From JABDBE01 sp049585795 (lineage in GTDB: Bacteria > Acidobacteriota > Terriglobia > Terriglobales > Acidobacteriaceae), in NCBI GenBank assembly GCA_049585795.1, contig JBAVAQ010000092.1, positions 124,001 to 188,000 of the forward strand: 64,000 nt of DNA. The letters are read 5' to 3'. Positions within the stretch are counted from its first letter, which is position 1, and each line of letters opens with the position of its first letter. Shown here piece by piece: positions 52,577 through 61,218 of this stretch. The translations under genes were made by a program, and so were the position numbers. The notes below the pieces were generated by a model. That model saw only the letters and a program-made list of their open reading frames with translations. It did not search any database and was not told the origin of the DNA.

Positions 52577-54406
52577 TTATTCATGCAGTGCCCAGACCAC
52601 CGTCCAAGGCGGAAGGCGATGCTGCTCCAAAACGAGAACAGATTCAGGATTGCTGCAGTAAAACCGGCCGGTCGAGCTGTTCGCGTTTATTGTCAGCCAT
52701 TCGTCACCGAGGTTGGCACAAAGCTCCAACTGCGATCCATCGGAGAGAGTCCACTCTACCCGAAGACCACGACCCTGGCCGATACAGAACTTCGTTCGAG
52801 ATCCGGAGATCTTTCGCAGGCGAGGAACGATGATGCGCTGGCGAAGCGACAATAGTTCGCGGTAGAACCGCAGCCATTGAGCGTGAGGATCACTTATCAA
52901 ACAGGTCCAATCTAACTTTGATTGGAGAAATGTTGGCTCCGCGTTCGGGTCCGGGATCCGGTCGCGAGTTTGTGGCGAGCTGAACTTGGCAAACCGCGCG
53001 AACTCATTCCTTCGGCCGTTGGTGACTGCCTTCGCCAACTCACCCTGGAAGTCGCAAAAGAACAGAAAAGGAGATGTTGCAAAAAATTCCTCTCCCATAA
53101 AAAGCAAGGGCGGAGCGGGAGCGAGCAAGAGGATTTCCATCGCAGCCTTTAACGCTTCTGGCCGGGTGAGCTTTGAAATTCTCTCTCCGAAAGCTCGATT
53201 TCCGATCTGATCGTGATTTTGCAAAAACGAGACGAAAGCGACTGGCGGCAGTTCTGCGCTGGCCTCGCCGAGCGATGCACCGTGGAATTCCGAGTATTCG
53301 CCCTGAAAGGCAAAACCTTCGGCCAAACAACGGCCGAGTTGCCGAACGGGCTGCCGGGCATAGTCAGCGTAGTAGCCGTCGGTTTCACCTGTGAGAAGGA
53401 CATGGAGGCTGTGGTGAATATCGTCGTTCCATTGCGCGTCATACAACTGCACACGATCCACTCCATCGCGGTGCAAATAGCGGGCGGCGTTGTCACCGTT
53501 TTCAAGAATGAGGTGGACAAACCTGTCGGAGCTTAATCTCTCGCGAACGACCTGCGCCAACTCCGTCAGGATGTCGGGATTTGAATCGTCTTTGATCGCA
53601 TGGACTGCATCGAGACGCAAACCGTCAAAATGATATTCCTCCAACCAATAAAGCGCGTTGTGAATGAAGAAATCGCGCACCACCAGGCTGTCTTGGCCGT
53701 CGAAGTTAATCGCATCACCCCAGGGTGTGTGATGGCGATCGGTAAAGAACTGCGACGAATAAAGCCGCAAATAATTGCCATCAGGCCCGAAGTGGTTGTA
53801 AACCACGTCGAGGAACATCATCAGCCCCTTGGTGTGCGCGGCTTGCACCAGTTGTTTGAGATCATCGGGGCGACCGTAGGAACTGTCAGGCGCATAAGGT
53901 AGAACGCCGTCGTAACCCCAATTTCGCTTGCCAGGGAAATCTGCCAGAGGCATGAGCTCGATGGCGGTAATTCCGAGTTCGAGAAGATAGTCGAGCTTAG
54001 CTTCGACACCCCGGAATGTACCCTGTGGCGTAAATGCACCCACATGAAGCTCGTAAATAACGGCTTCTTCCCATGGGCGGCCGACCCACCGATCTTCTTT
54101 CCAGTCGAAGGCTTGTGGGTCCACGACTTCACTGGGTCCGTGTACGTTTTGTGGTTGAGAGCGCGAGGCAGGGTCAGGAACGTCGAACTGCCCATTAATG
54201 CGAAAGTGATAAAGCGTTCCGGCCGTTGCTTCGCGCGTAGCTAATTCAAACCAGCCGTGGCCAAGGCTCTGCAGTGGCAAGAGATTTCTTTTCGCGCGTT
54301 CCAGAGAAAGATCGACGCTCTGCGCCTGGGGCGCCCATAAGCGAAAGCGCACACTTCCGTCGTCTTGCACTTGAGCCCCGAAGGGCATGAAATGGCTACG
54401 TTTCAT
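52577..54406 (-). CDS. treZ: Malto-oligosyltrehalose trehalohydrolase
   Basis: 609 residues from the ATG at 54406; the longer frame to 54538 reads through glgX sequence and is rejected. It releases trehalose from the trehalosyl end made by TreY. N-terminal CBM48-like domain (SVRFRLWAPQAQSVDL), then GH13 motifs: DVVYNHFGPDGNYL, GLRLDAVHAI (nucleophile Asp, about residue 246), LILENGDNAARY (Glu) and FLQNHDQIGNRAFG. Its start overlaps the glgX stop by 11 bases, so translation is coupled. Confidence 0.96.
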   Translation of the reverse strand: MKRSHFMPFGAQVQDDGSVRFRLWAPQAQSVDLSLERAKRNLLPLQSLGHGWFELATREATAGTLYHFRINGQFDVPDPASRSQPQNVHGPSEVVDPQAFDWKEDRWVGRPWEEAVIYELHVGAFTPQGTFRGVEAKLDYLLELGITAIELMPLADFPGKRNWGYDGVLPYAPDSSYGRPDDLKQLVQAAHTKGLMMFLDVVYNHFGPDGNYLRLYSSQFFTDRHHTPWGDAINFDGQDSLVVRDFFIHNALYWLEEYHFDGLRLDAVHAIKDDSNPDILTELAQVVRERLSSDRFVHLILENGDNAARYLHRDGVDRVQLYDAQWNDDIHHSLHVLLTGETDGYYADYARQPVRQLGRCLAEGFAFQGEYSEFHGASLGEASAELPPVAFVSFLQNHDQIGNRAFGERISKLTRPEALKAAMEILLLAPAPPLLFMGEEFFATSPFLFFCDFQGELAKAVTNGRRNEFARFAKFSSPQTRDRIPDPNAEPTFLQSKLDWTCLISDPHAQWLRFYRELLSLRQRIIVPRLRKISGSRTKFCIGQGRGLRVEWTLSDGSQLELCANLGDEWLTINANSSTGRFYCSNPESVLVLEQHRLPPWTVVWALHE

Positions 54407-56558
54407 GCGTGCGATCTTGCCGACCCTGATCGTGTTGACGCTCCGCCAATAGCGCAAGGGAGCGCGCTTGCAGCGGATAGGGCATCCCGGCTTCGTACTG
54501 AACGCCCGGGCTGCAAGAGGTTTGGCAGGAAGTGTCAATCAATGCCACCCAGCGCATTCCCGAGGCTGCAGTTGGCAGCAGGAATCGCACCTCTTCGTGG
54601 TCAGCATTCATCAGAAGCAAAAAGTTTTCGTCAGTGATGGGCTGGCCCCGCTCATCCACTTCATCGACCGCCGAACCAGACAAGAACATGCCCAGCGTGC
54701 GCGCGTGCTGTTGATTCCACTCTTCATCAGTCATTTCGCCGCCGTCCGGCCGAAGCCAGAGAATGTCTTTGACACCAGCGCCTTTGATAGCTCGACCGAC
54801 GAAGAAATTTCGCCGGCGGAAGACTGGATGTTTCTTGCGCAAAGCAATGATCTTCTGCACAAACCCGATTAGCTTTGTGTCGCCATTGGTGCTCCAGTTC
54901 AACCAGCTGATCTCGTTGTCCTGACAGTACGCGTTGTTGTTTCCATGCTGGGTGTGGCCAATGGCATCGCCCGCCAGGAGCATCGGCACGCCCTGCGATA
55001 AAAGCAACGTGGCAAGAAAGTTTCTTTTCTGACGCACTCGCAACGCCTTGATAGTGGGATCGTCCGTCGGTCCTTCCGCTCCACAATTCCAGCTGCGGTT
55101 ATTGTCGGTTCCGTCGCGATTGTCTTCGCCATTGGCTTCGTTGTGTTTTTGGTTGTAGCTGACCAGATCGTGCAGTGTGAATCCGTCGTGCGCGGTGACA
55201 AAGTTAATGCTGGCGTAGGGGCGACGCCCACTGCGCGCATAGAGATCGCTGGAGCCGGTGATGCGGTAAGCCAGCTCTCCGATCTGTCCGCCGTCGCCTT
55301 TCCAATAGGAACGCAGCGCATCGCGATAACGGTCGTTCCATTCGGCCCAACCAACAGGAAATTTTCCAACTTGGTAGCCGCCTTCACCTAGGTCCCAGGG
55401 CTCCGCGATGAGCTTCACCTGGGACAACACCGGATCCTGGTGGATGATGTCCAGGAATGCGCCGAGTTTGTCGACTTCGTGCAATTCTCGCGCCAGAGTC
55501 GCAGCCAAGTCGAAGCGGAAACCGTCGACGTGCATGTCGAGCACCCAGTAGCGCAGGCTATCCATAATCAGCTGCAATACGCGCGGATGCCGCATGTTCA
55601 GCGTGTTTCCCGTTCCCGTGTAATCGACGTAATAGCGGGGATTGTCTGGCATGGTTCGGTAATAGACCACATTGTCGATGCCGCGGAAGGAAAGCGTAGG
55701 GCCAAGTTGATTGCCTTCGGCGGTGTGGTTGTAGACGACGTCGAGAATTACTTCGATGCCCGCCGAGTGTATGGTCTTCACCATGGTTTTGAATTCGCTG
55801 ATGGAACCGGTGGACAGATAGCGGGATTCCGGCGCGAAAAATCCGATGGAGTTGTATCCCCAATAATTCCGCAGCCCTCTTTCCACTAGTTGGCGATCGT
55901 CAACGAAACAGTGCACGGGCATGAGCTCGATAGCGGTAATTCCGAGCTTCAGAAGATGATCGATAACCGGCGCAGTCGCTAATCCCGCATAGGTTCCCCG
56001 CAGTGGTGCCGGTACCTTGGGATGCTGGATGGTGAAACCTTTTACATGAAGCTCATAGATCACGCTCTTGTGCCAAGCTGTACGCGGCGGTTGATCTGTG
56101 CCCCACGTAAAGGCTGGATCAATCACCATTGATTTGACCATTCCGGGAGCGCCATCGCGCCGGTCGAACGAGAGATCTTCCAGCCGATGGCCGATACGGT
56201 ACCCGAAATGCGAATCGCTCCACTTCAGATCTCCGACAATTTGCTTGGCATAGGGATCGAGCAGGAGTTTGTGAGGATTGAAGCGCGCTCCCTTGGCGGG
56301 CTCGTATGGGCCGTTTACGCGATAGCCATAGATGAGCCCTGGCCGGGCTTCGGGCAAATAGCAGTGCCAGACTTGATCGGTCTGCTCGGTGACGTTGACC
56401 CGGTGCAACTCACGGCGACCGGACTGGTCGAAGACGCATAACTGGACGCGTTTGGCATGCTCGGAGAAGAGGGCAAAGTTGACTCCCTCTCCGTCCCAGT
56501 TAGCACCAAGCGGATAAGGTTTTCCTGGCCATACAATCGGCTGCGTTTGGAGTACCAT
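54396..56558 (-). CDS. glgX: Glycogen debranching enzyme GlgX/TreX
   Basis: 720 residues from the ATG at 56558 (MVLQTQPIVWPGKPYPLGAN); the extra N-terminal frame to 56675 is unlikely. An N-terminal CBM48 domain (VNFALFSEHAKRVQLCVFD) precedes GH13 motifs DVVYNHTAEGN, GFRFDLAATLARE (nucleophile Asp), LIAEPWDLG (Glu) and FVTAHDGFTLHDLVSYNQKH. It hydrolyses alpha-1,6 branches of glycogen to give linear chains. As first gene of the operon it supplies substrate to TreY and TreZ, which is the TreX role. Confidence 0.96.
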   Translation of the reverse strand: MVLQTQPIVWPGKPYPLGANWDGEGVNFALFSEHAKRVQLCVFDQSGRRELHRVNVTEQTDQVWHCYLPEARPGLIYGYRVNGPYEPAKGARFNPHKLLLDPYAKQIVGDLKWSDSHFGYRIGHRLEDLSFDRRDGAPGMVKSMVIDPAFTWGTDQPPRTAWHKSVIYELHVKGFTIQHPKVPAPLRGTYAGLATAPVIDHLLKLGITAIELMPVHCFVDDRQLVERGLRNYWGYNSIGFFAPESRYLSTGSISEFKTMVKTIHSAGIEVILDVVYNHTAEGNQLGPTLSFRGIDNVVYYRTMPDNPRYYVDYTGTGNTLNMRHPRVLQLIMDSLRYWVLDMHVDGFRFDLAATLARELHEVDKLGAFLDIIHQDPVLSQVKLIAEPWDLGEGGYQVGKFPVGWAEWNDRYRDALRSYWKGDGGQIGELAYRITGSSDLYARSGRRPYASINFVTAHDGFTLHDLVSYNQKHNEANGEDNRDGTDNNRSWNCGAEGPTDDPTIKALRVRQKRNFLATLLLSQGVPMLLAGDAIGHTQHGNNNAYCQDNEISWLNWSTNGDTKLIGFVQKIIALRKKHPVFRRRNFFVGRAIKGAGVKDILWLRPDGGEMTDEEWNQQHARTLGMFLSGSAVDEVDERGQPITDENFLLLMNADHEEVRFLLPTAASGMRWVALIDTSCQTSCSPGVQYEAGMPYPLQARSLALLAERQHDQGRQDRTHET

Positions 56559-56839
56559 GGCCTTGGATTGGTAAAGCTGATTTGTACTGAAAGCCCCCGC
56601 GCGACTCGTCTCAAGTAAGTCGGGAGTTAGGTGCGGAATTGGGGCACAGTGTTGCCTGTATCTTCCCCATCGCATGATGGCGAGGCTTGATCGATATGGA
56701 AAGACGGTGCTTTGCTTGAGCTAGCCGCTTGCCCGAGACCGGGTTCAAACAGATTGTCGGGGCCATTTTGATGGTCTGGGCGCAGTCGGCCATTGACTCG
56801 TTCTTGGACGTGGCCATCTCTCAGAAATCCCACCGTTGG

Positions 56840-57052
56840 TTAAGACGCTTTGGGCGGCGGAGTGATTTCTTTCAGCCGCATCCTTCGAATATAGCAGTCT
56901 TCGTGAACAGCTTTCCCATCTTCGTCCGTCTTCGCGGTTTCAAGCTCCACCGGTTCATTGCAGATACTGCACTTCGGTGGTCGCAGTTTGTGAATAAATC
57001 GCAGGAATGTTGGCACTGCGCAGCCTCCGATTACGAAATGGCCAGATCGCAC
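56840..57052 (-). CDS. Small zinc-ribbon-like protein
   Basis: Up to 70 residues; a GTG at 57016 (VPTFLRFIHK) may be the true start. The core KCSICNEPVELETAKTDEDG, followed by KAVHEDCYIRR, has CxxC, His and Cys spaced like a half LIM/treble-clef site. The tail is Pro/Lys-rich. Such short proteins recur in Acidobacteriota; the role is unknown. Confidence 0.6.
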   Translation of the reverse strand: MRSGHFVIGGCAVPTFLRFIHKLRPPKCSICNEPVELETAKTDEDGKAVHEDCYIRRMRLKEITPPPKAS

Positions 57053-57193
57053 GTGCGACCGATGCCGAAGGGCGCGGCAAGAGATGTTTTAAAAGGAAAC
57101 TGCCTCTACTATACCACCTAGTCTGCTATCGGACTGTAGGCCGCGTCTGAGCGTATTACAATAGCCTCCGTTGTCAATTTTGAGGGGGAATCC

Positions 57194-57544
57194 ATGGGGA
57201 ACCTAGGTAGTGCGCTTCAGCAGTTACGGGCTGAGCGCAAGCAGGCACAGTCACATCTGGAGAAGTTGGATCGAGCGATTTCGGTAATCGAATCATTAGA
57301 TGGTTTGGGAACATTCGGGAAATCAAATCAACCGACTCGAGTGATATCGCAGGCTTCACGGCGCAAGATGGCACGGGCGCAGCGGGCGAGATGGGCAAGG
57401 GCTCGTAAAGAGTCACAGCCAGTGCCGACTGCTGCGTCTGCTCCTGCCAAGCGCACCATGTCGACAGCAGCCCGCAGGAAGATCGCGGCGTTTCAAAAGA
57501 TGCGGTGGGCGAAACTGAAGGCGCAGCAGAAGAGAGCTGCATAG
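57194..57544 (+). CDS. Small basic protein with duplicated RRK-RW motif
   Basis: 116 residues with GAGGGGG before the ATG. An N-terminal helical hairpin (LQQLRAERKQAQSHLEKLD) is followed by a Ser/Pro linker and two copies of a basic motif: SQASRRKMARAQRARWARAR (about 52-71) and STAARRKIAAFQKMRWAKLK (about 90-110). The spacing suggests two equivalent DNA- or RNA-binding helices, similar to NUMOD3-like or histone-H1-like tails. No experimental role is known to me. Confidence 0.75.
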   Translation: MGNLGSALQQLRAERKQAQSHLEKLDRAISVIESLDGLGTFGKSNQPTRVISQASRRKMARAQRARWARARKESQPVPTAASAPAKRTMSTAARRKIAAFQKMRWAKLKAQQKRAA

Positions 57545-57856
57545 TCACCCTGCTGGGAATCCAGACCAAAGTACTGAGCTCCGGGGCTCTACGTACTTAC
57601 CGAAATGAAGACCGTTGCTGCTGCTTAACCAACTCGCCTGGTTGTTAGAGCAGGAGTCTCCACATTTCTTTCTTGCCCAAGGTGCTGGCGATCCGAAGGC
57701 GTCCCGCAATTGGCAAGTGTATACGAGTTATCGCCTCTCTTGACGCTGATGGGGCGCTTGTTGCTCGCGGCGAAAGGCTTAAGCATGCCGGGGCCGACTC
57801 TTAACTCCCCCAAGTTGATCAAGTTTCCTGCATCAGAATCGGTGGTGACAAGTGCA
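57545..57856. other. Intergenic/leader region before pyrB
   Basis: About 310 bases. The pyrB frame is open back to 57710, but the usual start of the family aligns with 57857. A small hairpin AACCA/TGGTT lies near 57628-57644. No conserved riboswitch is recognised. Confidence 0.4.
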
Positions 57857-58744
57857 ATGCCATTGAAACATGTCGTCGAATCTCAGCAATTCACGGTTCC
57901 CCTGCTCATGGACTTATTCGAGCGCTCGAAAGGCATGGAGCGCGTGGTGGCACGCGGAGGTTCACTCGATTACCAGAACCGCATCATGACCACGCTTTTC
58001 TATGCGCCTTCCACCCGTACGCGACTGTCCTTCGAGGCGGGCATGCATCGGCTGGGTGGCCGCGTATTGTCGACCGAGAATGCAGGTGCGTTTTCTTCCG
58101 AGGTCGAAGGTGAGCAGGTAGAGGATTCCATCCGCATCATCAGCGGCTATTCGGATGTGATTGTGATTCGGCATCCCGACGAGCACGGTGCGCGACGGGC
58201 CGCGGAAGTCTCGGCGGTGCCGGTGATCAATGCGGGGGATGGCAACGGCGGGCAGCATCCGACCCAGGCTTTGCTCGACCTGTACACGATTTACCGGCAG
58301 CGTCCGTTGAATGGCCTGAGCGTGGCCATTATTGGCGAGCTGGACAAAGGCCGCACGGCGCGCTCGTCGGCATATCTGCTGGCCAAGTTCGAGCGGGTCG
58401 AGTTGTTCTTTGTCAGCCCGCCGCAACCGCAGATGAAAGCGGACATCTTGAGTTATCTCGATGAACATGGCGTCCGCTACGAACTGGAGTCGGATATTGA
58501 CCGGGTGATTGGCGAAGTGGATGTGGTTTACCAGACGCGAATCCGGCCGGAGCGAGTGCGAGATACGAACGGGCTCAGGCGTTATGCCATCGATTCGAGC
58601 GTGGTGCAGCGCATGAAGGCAGACGCGCTCATTCTTCATCCATTGCCCCGCACGGTGGAGCTAGACAAGTCCGTCGATGCCGATCCCAGAGCCATGTATT
58701 TTCGCCAGGCCATGAACGGGCTCTCGTGCGGATGGCCCTGTTGA
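57857..58744 (+). CDS. pyrB: Aspartate carbamoyltransferase catalytic subunit, C-terminus frameshifted
   Basis: The start MPLKHVVESQQFTVPLLMDLF is the family start. Active-site motifs: FYAPSTRTRLSFEAGM (carbamoyl phosphate, about residue 47), HPTQALLDLYTI (about 135) and LHPLPRT (about 265). It makes carbamoyl-aspartate, the second step of pyrimidine synthesis. The reading frame ends NGLSCGWPC, but shifting by one base after GGG CTC at about 58723 gives VRMALLTMLLDEQ, the normal family ending, with a stop at 58774-58776. A single missing base (mutation or sequencing error) therefore replaces the last helix. Confidence 0.9.
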   Translation: MPLKHVVESQQFTVPLLMDLFERSKGMERVVARGGSLDYQNRIMTTLFYAPSTRTRLSFEAGMHRLGGRVLSTENAGAFSSEVEGEQVEDSIRIISGYSDVIVIRHPDEHGARRAAEVSAVPVINAGDGNGGQHPTQALLDLYTIYRQRPLNGLSVAIIGELDKGRTARSSAYLLAKFERVELFFVSPPQPQMKADILSYLDEHGVRYELESDIDRVIGEVDVVYQTRIRPERVRDTNGLRRYAIDSSVVQRMKADALILHPLPRTVELDKSVDADPRAMYFRQAMNGLSCGWPC

Positions 58745-58776
58745 CCATGCTGTTGGACGAGCAGCGGTCATCTTGA

Positions 58777-59125
58777 CCACACGACGAGTTACTCGCTGAC
58801 CGTGCGATTGGTGGTTTCGGGTGCCGTGCTTACGCTTCTCGGTATCTGACCGGGTAACATTCGCCCGCATCGCCGCCATCCAGCACTGGTCCATCGTCCG
58901 GAAGTTCGAAGGGGTCGGTTTTGGCCACGTCCTGCAACGAGGGAACAAGGGAACAAAGTTTCGCCCGATCTTCCCGGCAATCGATCTTTTCATCCGCATG
59001 TTGTTGAACAAGAGGCCAACGGTCGCTGAGCGACGAACAAATTATCTGTAGTATCTTGAACTCGACCTTGCGGACGCCGTCGTCAAACCTCCAAGATCAT
59101 CGTGCAAGTTGCGGTTAATTTGAGG
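58777..59125. other. Intergenic, no feature seen
   Basis: About 350 bases between pyrB and the convergent VWFA-related gene. Short open frames exist on both strands but none has a ribosome site or family resemblance, and no clear terminator is visible. Confidence 0.4.
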
Positions 59126-61210
59126 CTACTGCCGCACCAGCAAGCCCAGCCGTGGGAATGTGAATTTGCCCGCTGCGTCGTCCACCACATTGACTTGGCA
59201 GGTGTAGAAGCCGGGCTTGAGTTGGGTCAGCGATATGTCGAGTTGAAATATGGCGGCGCCGCGATCTCGCGCGTTGAGCTCTGTCAGTTGCTGCAGCGGA
59301 CTCTCGTAGGTCTTCACCTTTCCCTGAAAGAAGGCGATGTTGGTCAAGAGCCGGATGCCCGAGGTGTTGCCGGCTTTATTGTTTTCGGAAGGTTCGCGTG
59401 CGGGATCGTATACCTCGTAATACAGATAGAGGTGCTGGCCGGTGGAGAAAACATGGGTCACGCTCGGGATGATTTCGGAGCCGTCGCGGAACAAGGGATC
59501 GCTGTGGTTGTGGTTATTTTTTGCCGGCTGGATTTGATTGGCCAATACCACCGAACTCATCTTCACCGGCTCGGTTTTGAGATTGGGAATTTCGAGGTCG
59601 GTTTCGAATGAGCCCACCCGCCCGGTTTGATTTTCGCGAACCACAAACTTCAAATGATATTTGCCGGCGATGAGGATGAATCCGTTGTCGTACTGTACGT
59701 TCTTTCTCTTCACTCCCGTAGATGTGTTGACGGCGAGCTTCACGGTGTCGCGCATATCGCCGACGCGCCTTTTGTTGCCATCAAGCGCCATGCCGATGAT
59801 ATCGAGCGTGGCTTTGTCCTGATTGCTGGTGCTGATGAAGGGAATTTGCGATGCAGGAACGGCCAGCGAGACCGGCACGAAGAATTTGTTGTCGCCGATG
59901 CGGAAGTAGCCTGCAGCCAGATAGAGCGGCAGATCGGTTGCGGGCAATTCGGAATCCAGCTCCTCTTCGAGTTGGCGCTCACGGTCATCGCGGGTGGAAT
60001 GCTGGTAGTCGGCGGGCGCGTAGTAGCCGCGACGGAACTCAATTTTCATGCCGGGCCGATTCAGAGTTACGGTGATGCGCCGGTAGCGCCCATCGCGCGC
60101 GGGATTGGTGCTGTGGTAGCCGAGAACGTAGTAGGTCGAAGTATCTTCCTGCACGCCTTTGAAAACCTTGCTGAAGTCGTTGGAGTCGAGGAAGGCACGG
60201 CCACCGGTATCCGCGGCCAGAGTCACGAGAGTTTCCTGGGTGGTAAAGTTCGAGTTCAAAGCGTTGAGCGTGGACTGGCCGGAGTACGGGGACGTGCCGC
60301 GAAGGCTGGCGTTTTGCGCTTCGCCACCAGCCACCAGAGCCTGGAGCCCGCGAATGTCCATGGTGTAAAAAGCGATGTTGGCTCGCACCGCGGCGTTGGT
60401 CGCGGCTCGCAACTCGGACTCGTTTTCGATCCCGGTGCGATCAATGCCGCTGGAAAAATAAATCAGCGACTTCTTTTGCTGCACGTGGGAGAGATGCTCG
60501 GCCACGGAACGCAACGCTTCGAGACGGCGATCGGTATTAAAGATGTTGTATTCGGTGTCGTCGGCGGTGAATGATCCGCCCGTGTCGGGCGTGCCTTCGG
60601 TTGTTCCAGTCGGCCCTTCCTCGAAACCTTGACCGGCTCCCGGATTCAAAGACTGCAATGCCTTGTTCAGGAGGGCATGGTCGGAAGTGAAATCCTGCAC
60701 GACCTGCAGAGAACTTCCGAGCGAGACGATCGAAACAAGATCGGCCGGCGCCATTTGCTTGTTTACGTAGTTTTCGGCGGCGGTGATGGAGCGGTCGATT
60801 TCATCGGGCTCCATGCCGGAGAGATCGAAGAACAACACGATCAGGCGGCGATCCTTGAACTCGACCGCGGCGGCGAGTTGCGGCTTCCCCGTGGCGGACG
60901 CGGGCGAATTTTCAAATGGTTTTGCCTGGGCCACATCGAGGTTGGGGATTGCGTCAGTATTTTCGATGTCGAAGGAGAGGATTTGTTGGCTTTTGCCGTC
61001 TTCCTTGATTTGAAAGTCTCCGGGTTTCAGGTCGCGGACGAATTTGCCGGCCTTGTCACGCACGGTGACATTCACCAGGACCAGCTCGGTTTCGGCATGA
61101 AAGGTGTAATCGGTCTGGGACGGCAGGTAGGATCCCAATAACACGAAAACCAGGAGCATGGCGAAGAACTTGTTCTTCGCAGCGAGGCGGATTGGAGTGA
61201 AACGAATCAT
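59126..61210 (-). CDS. Exported VWFA-related acidobacterial-type protein
   Basis: 694 residues. Signal peptide at 10-30 (FFAMLLVFVLLGSYLPSQ). The opening FHAETELVLVNVTVRDKAGK and FVRDLKPGDFQIKEDGK is the hallmark of the VWFA-related Acidobacterial domain. The von Willebrand A-like core has LIVLFFDLSGMEPDEID, where the MIDAS motif is DLSGM instead of DxSxS, so metal binding may be altered. TGGRAFLDSNDFSKVF is the usual A-domain segment near 345. A C-terminal beta-domain (about 430-690) follows. It probably mediates periplasmic or surface protein interactions. It lies 9 bases after the TonB-type receptor gene. Confidence 0.9.
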   Translation of the reverse strand: MIRFTPIRLAAKNKFFAMLLVFVLLGSYLPSQTDYTFHAETELVLVNVTVRDKAGKFVRDLKPGDFQIKEDGKSQQILSFDIENTDAIPNLDVAQAKPFENSPASATGKPQLAAAVEFKDRRLIVLFFDLSGMEPDEIDRSITAAENYVNKQMAPADLVSIVSLGSSLQVVQDFTSDHALLNKALQSLNPGAGQGFEEGPTGTTEGTPDTGGSFTADDTEYNIFNTDRRLEALRSVAEHLSHVQQKKSLIYFSSGIDRTGIENESELRAATNAAVRANIAFYTMDIRGLQALVAGGEAQNASLRGTSPYSGQSTLNALNSNFTTQETLVTLAADTGGRAFLDSNDFSKVFKGVQEDTSTYYVLGYHSTNPARDGRYRRITVTLNRPGMKIEFRRGYYAPADYQHSTRDDRERQLEEELDSELPATDLPLYLAAGYFRIGDNKFFVPVSLAVPASQIPFISTSNQDKATLDIIGMALDGNKRRVGDMRDTVKLAVNTSTGVKRKNVQYDNGFILIAGKYHLKFVVRENQTGRVGSFETDLEIPNLKTEPVKMSSVVLANQIQPAKNNHNHSDPLFRDGSEIIPSVTHVFSTGQHLYLYYEVYDPAREPSENNKAGNTSGIRLLTNIAFFQGKVKTYESPLQQLTELNARDRGAAIFQLDISLTQLKPGFYTCQVNVVDDAAGKFTFPRLGLLVRQ

Positions 61211-61218
61211 AAAGGCCC

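Noticed and set aside
56729..57121. 130-codon forward ORF opposite the small zinc-ribbon-like gene
   Set aside because: The reverse frame has a conserved CxxC core; this forward frame has no recognisable features.
59627..60574. 315-codon forward ORF inside the VWFA-related gene
   Set aside because: Shadow of the real reverse-strand gene; sequence composition is unlike a protein with a fold.
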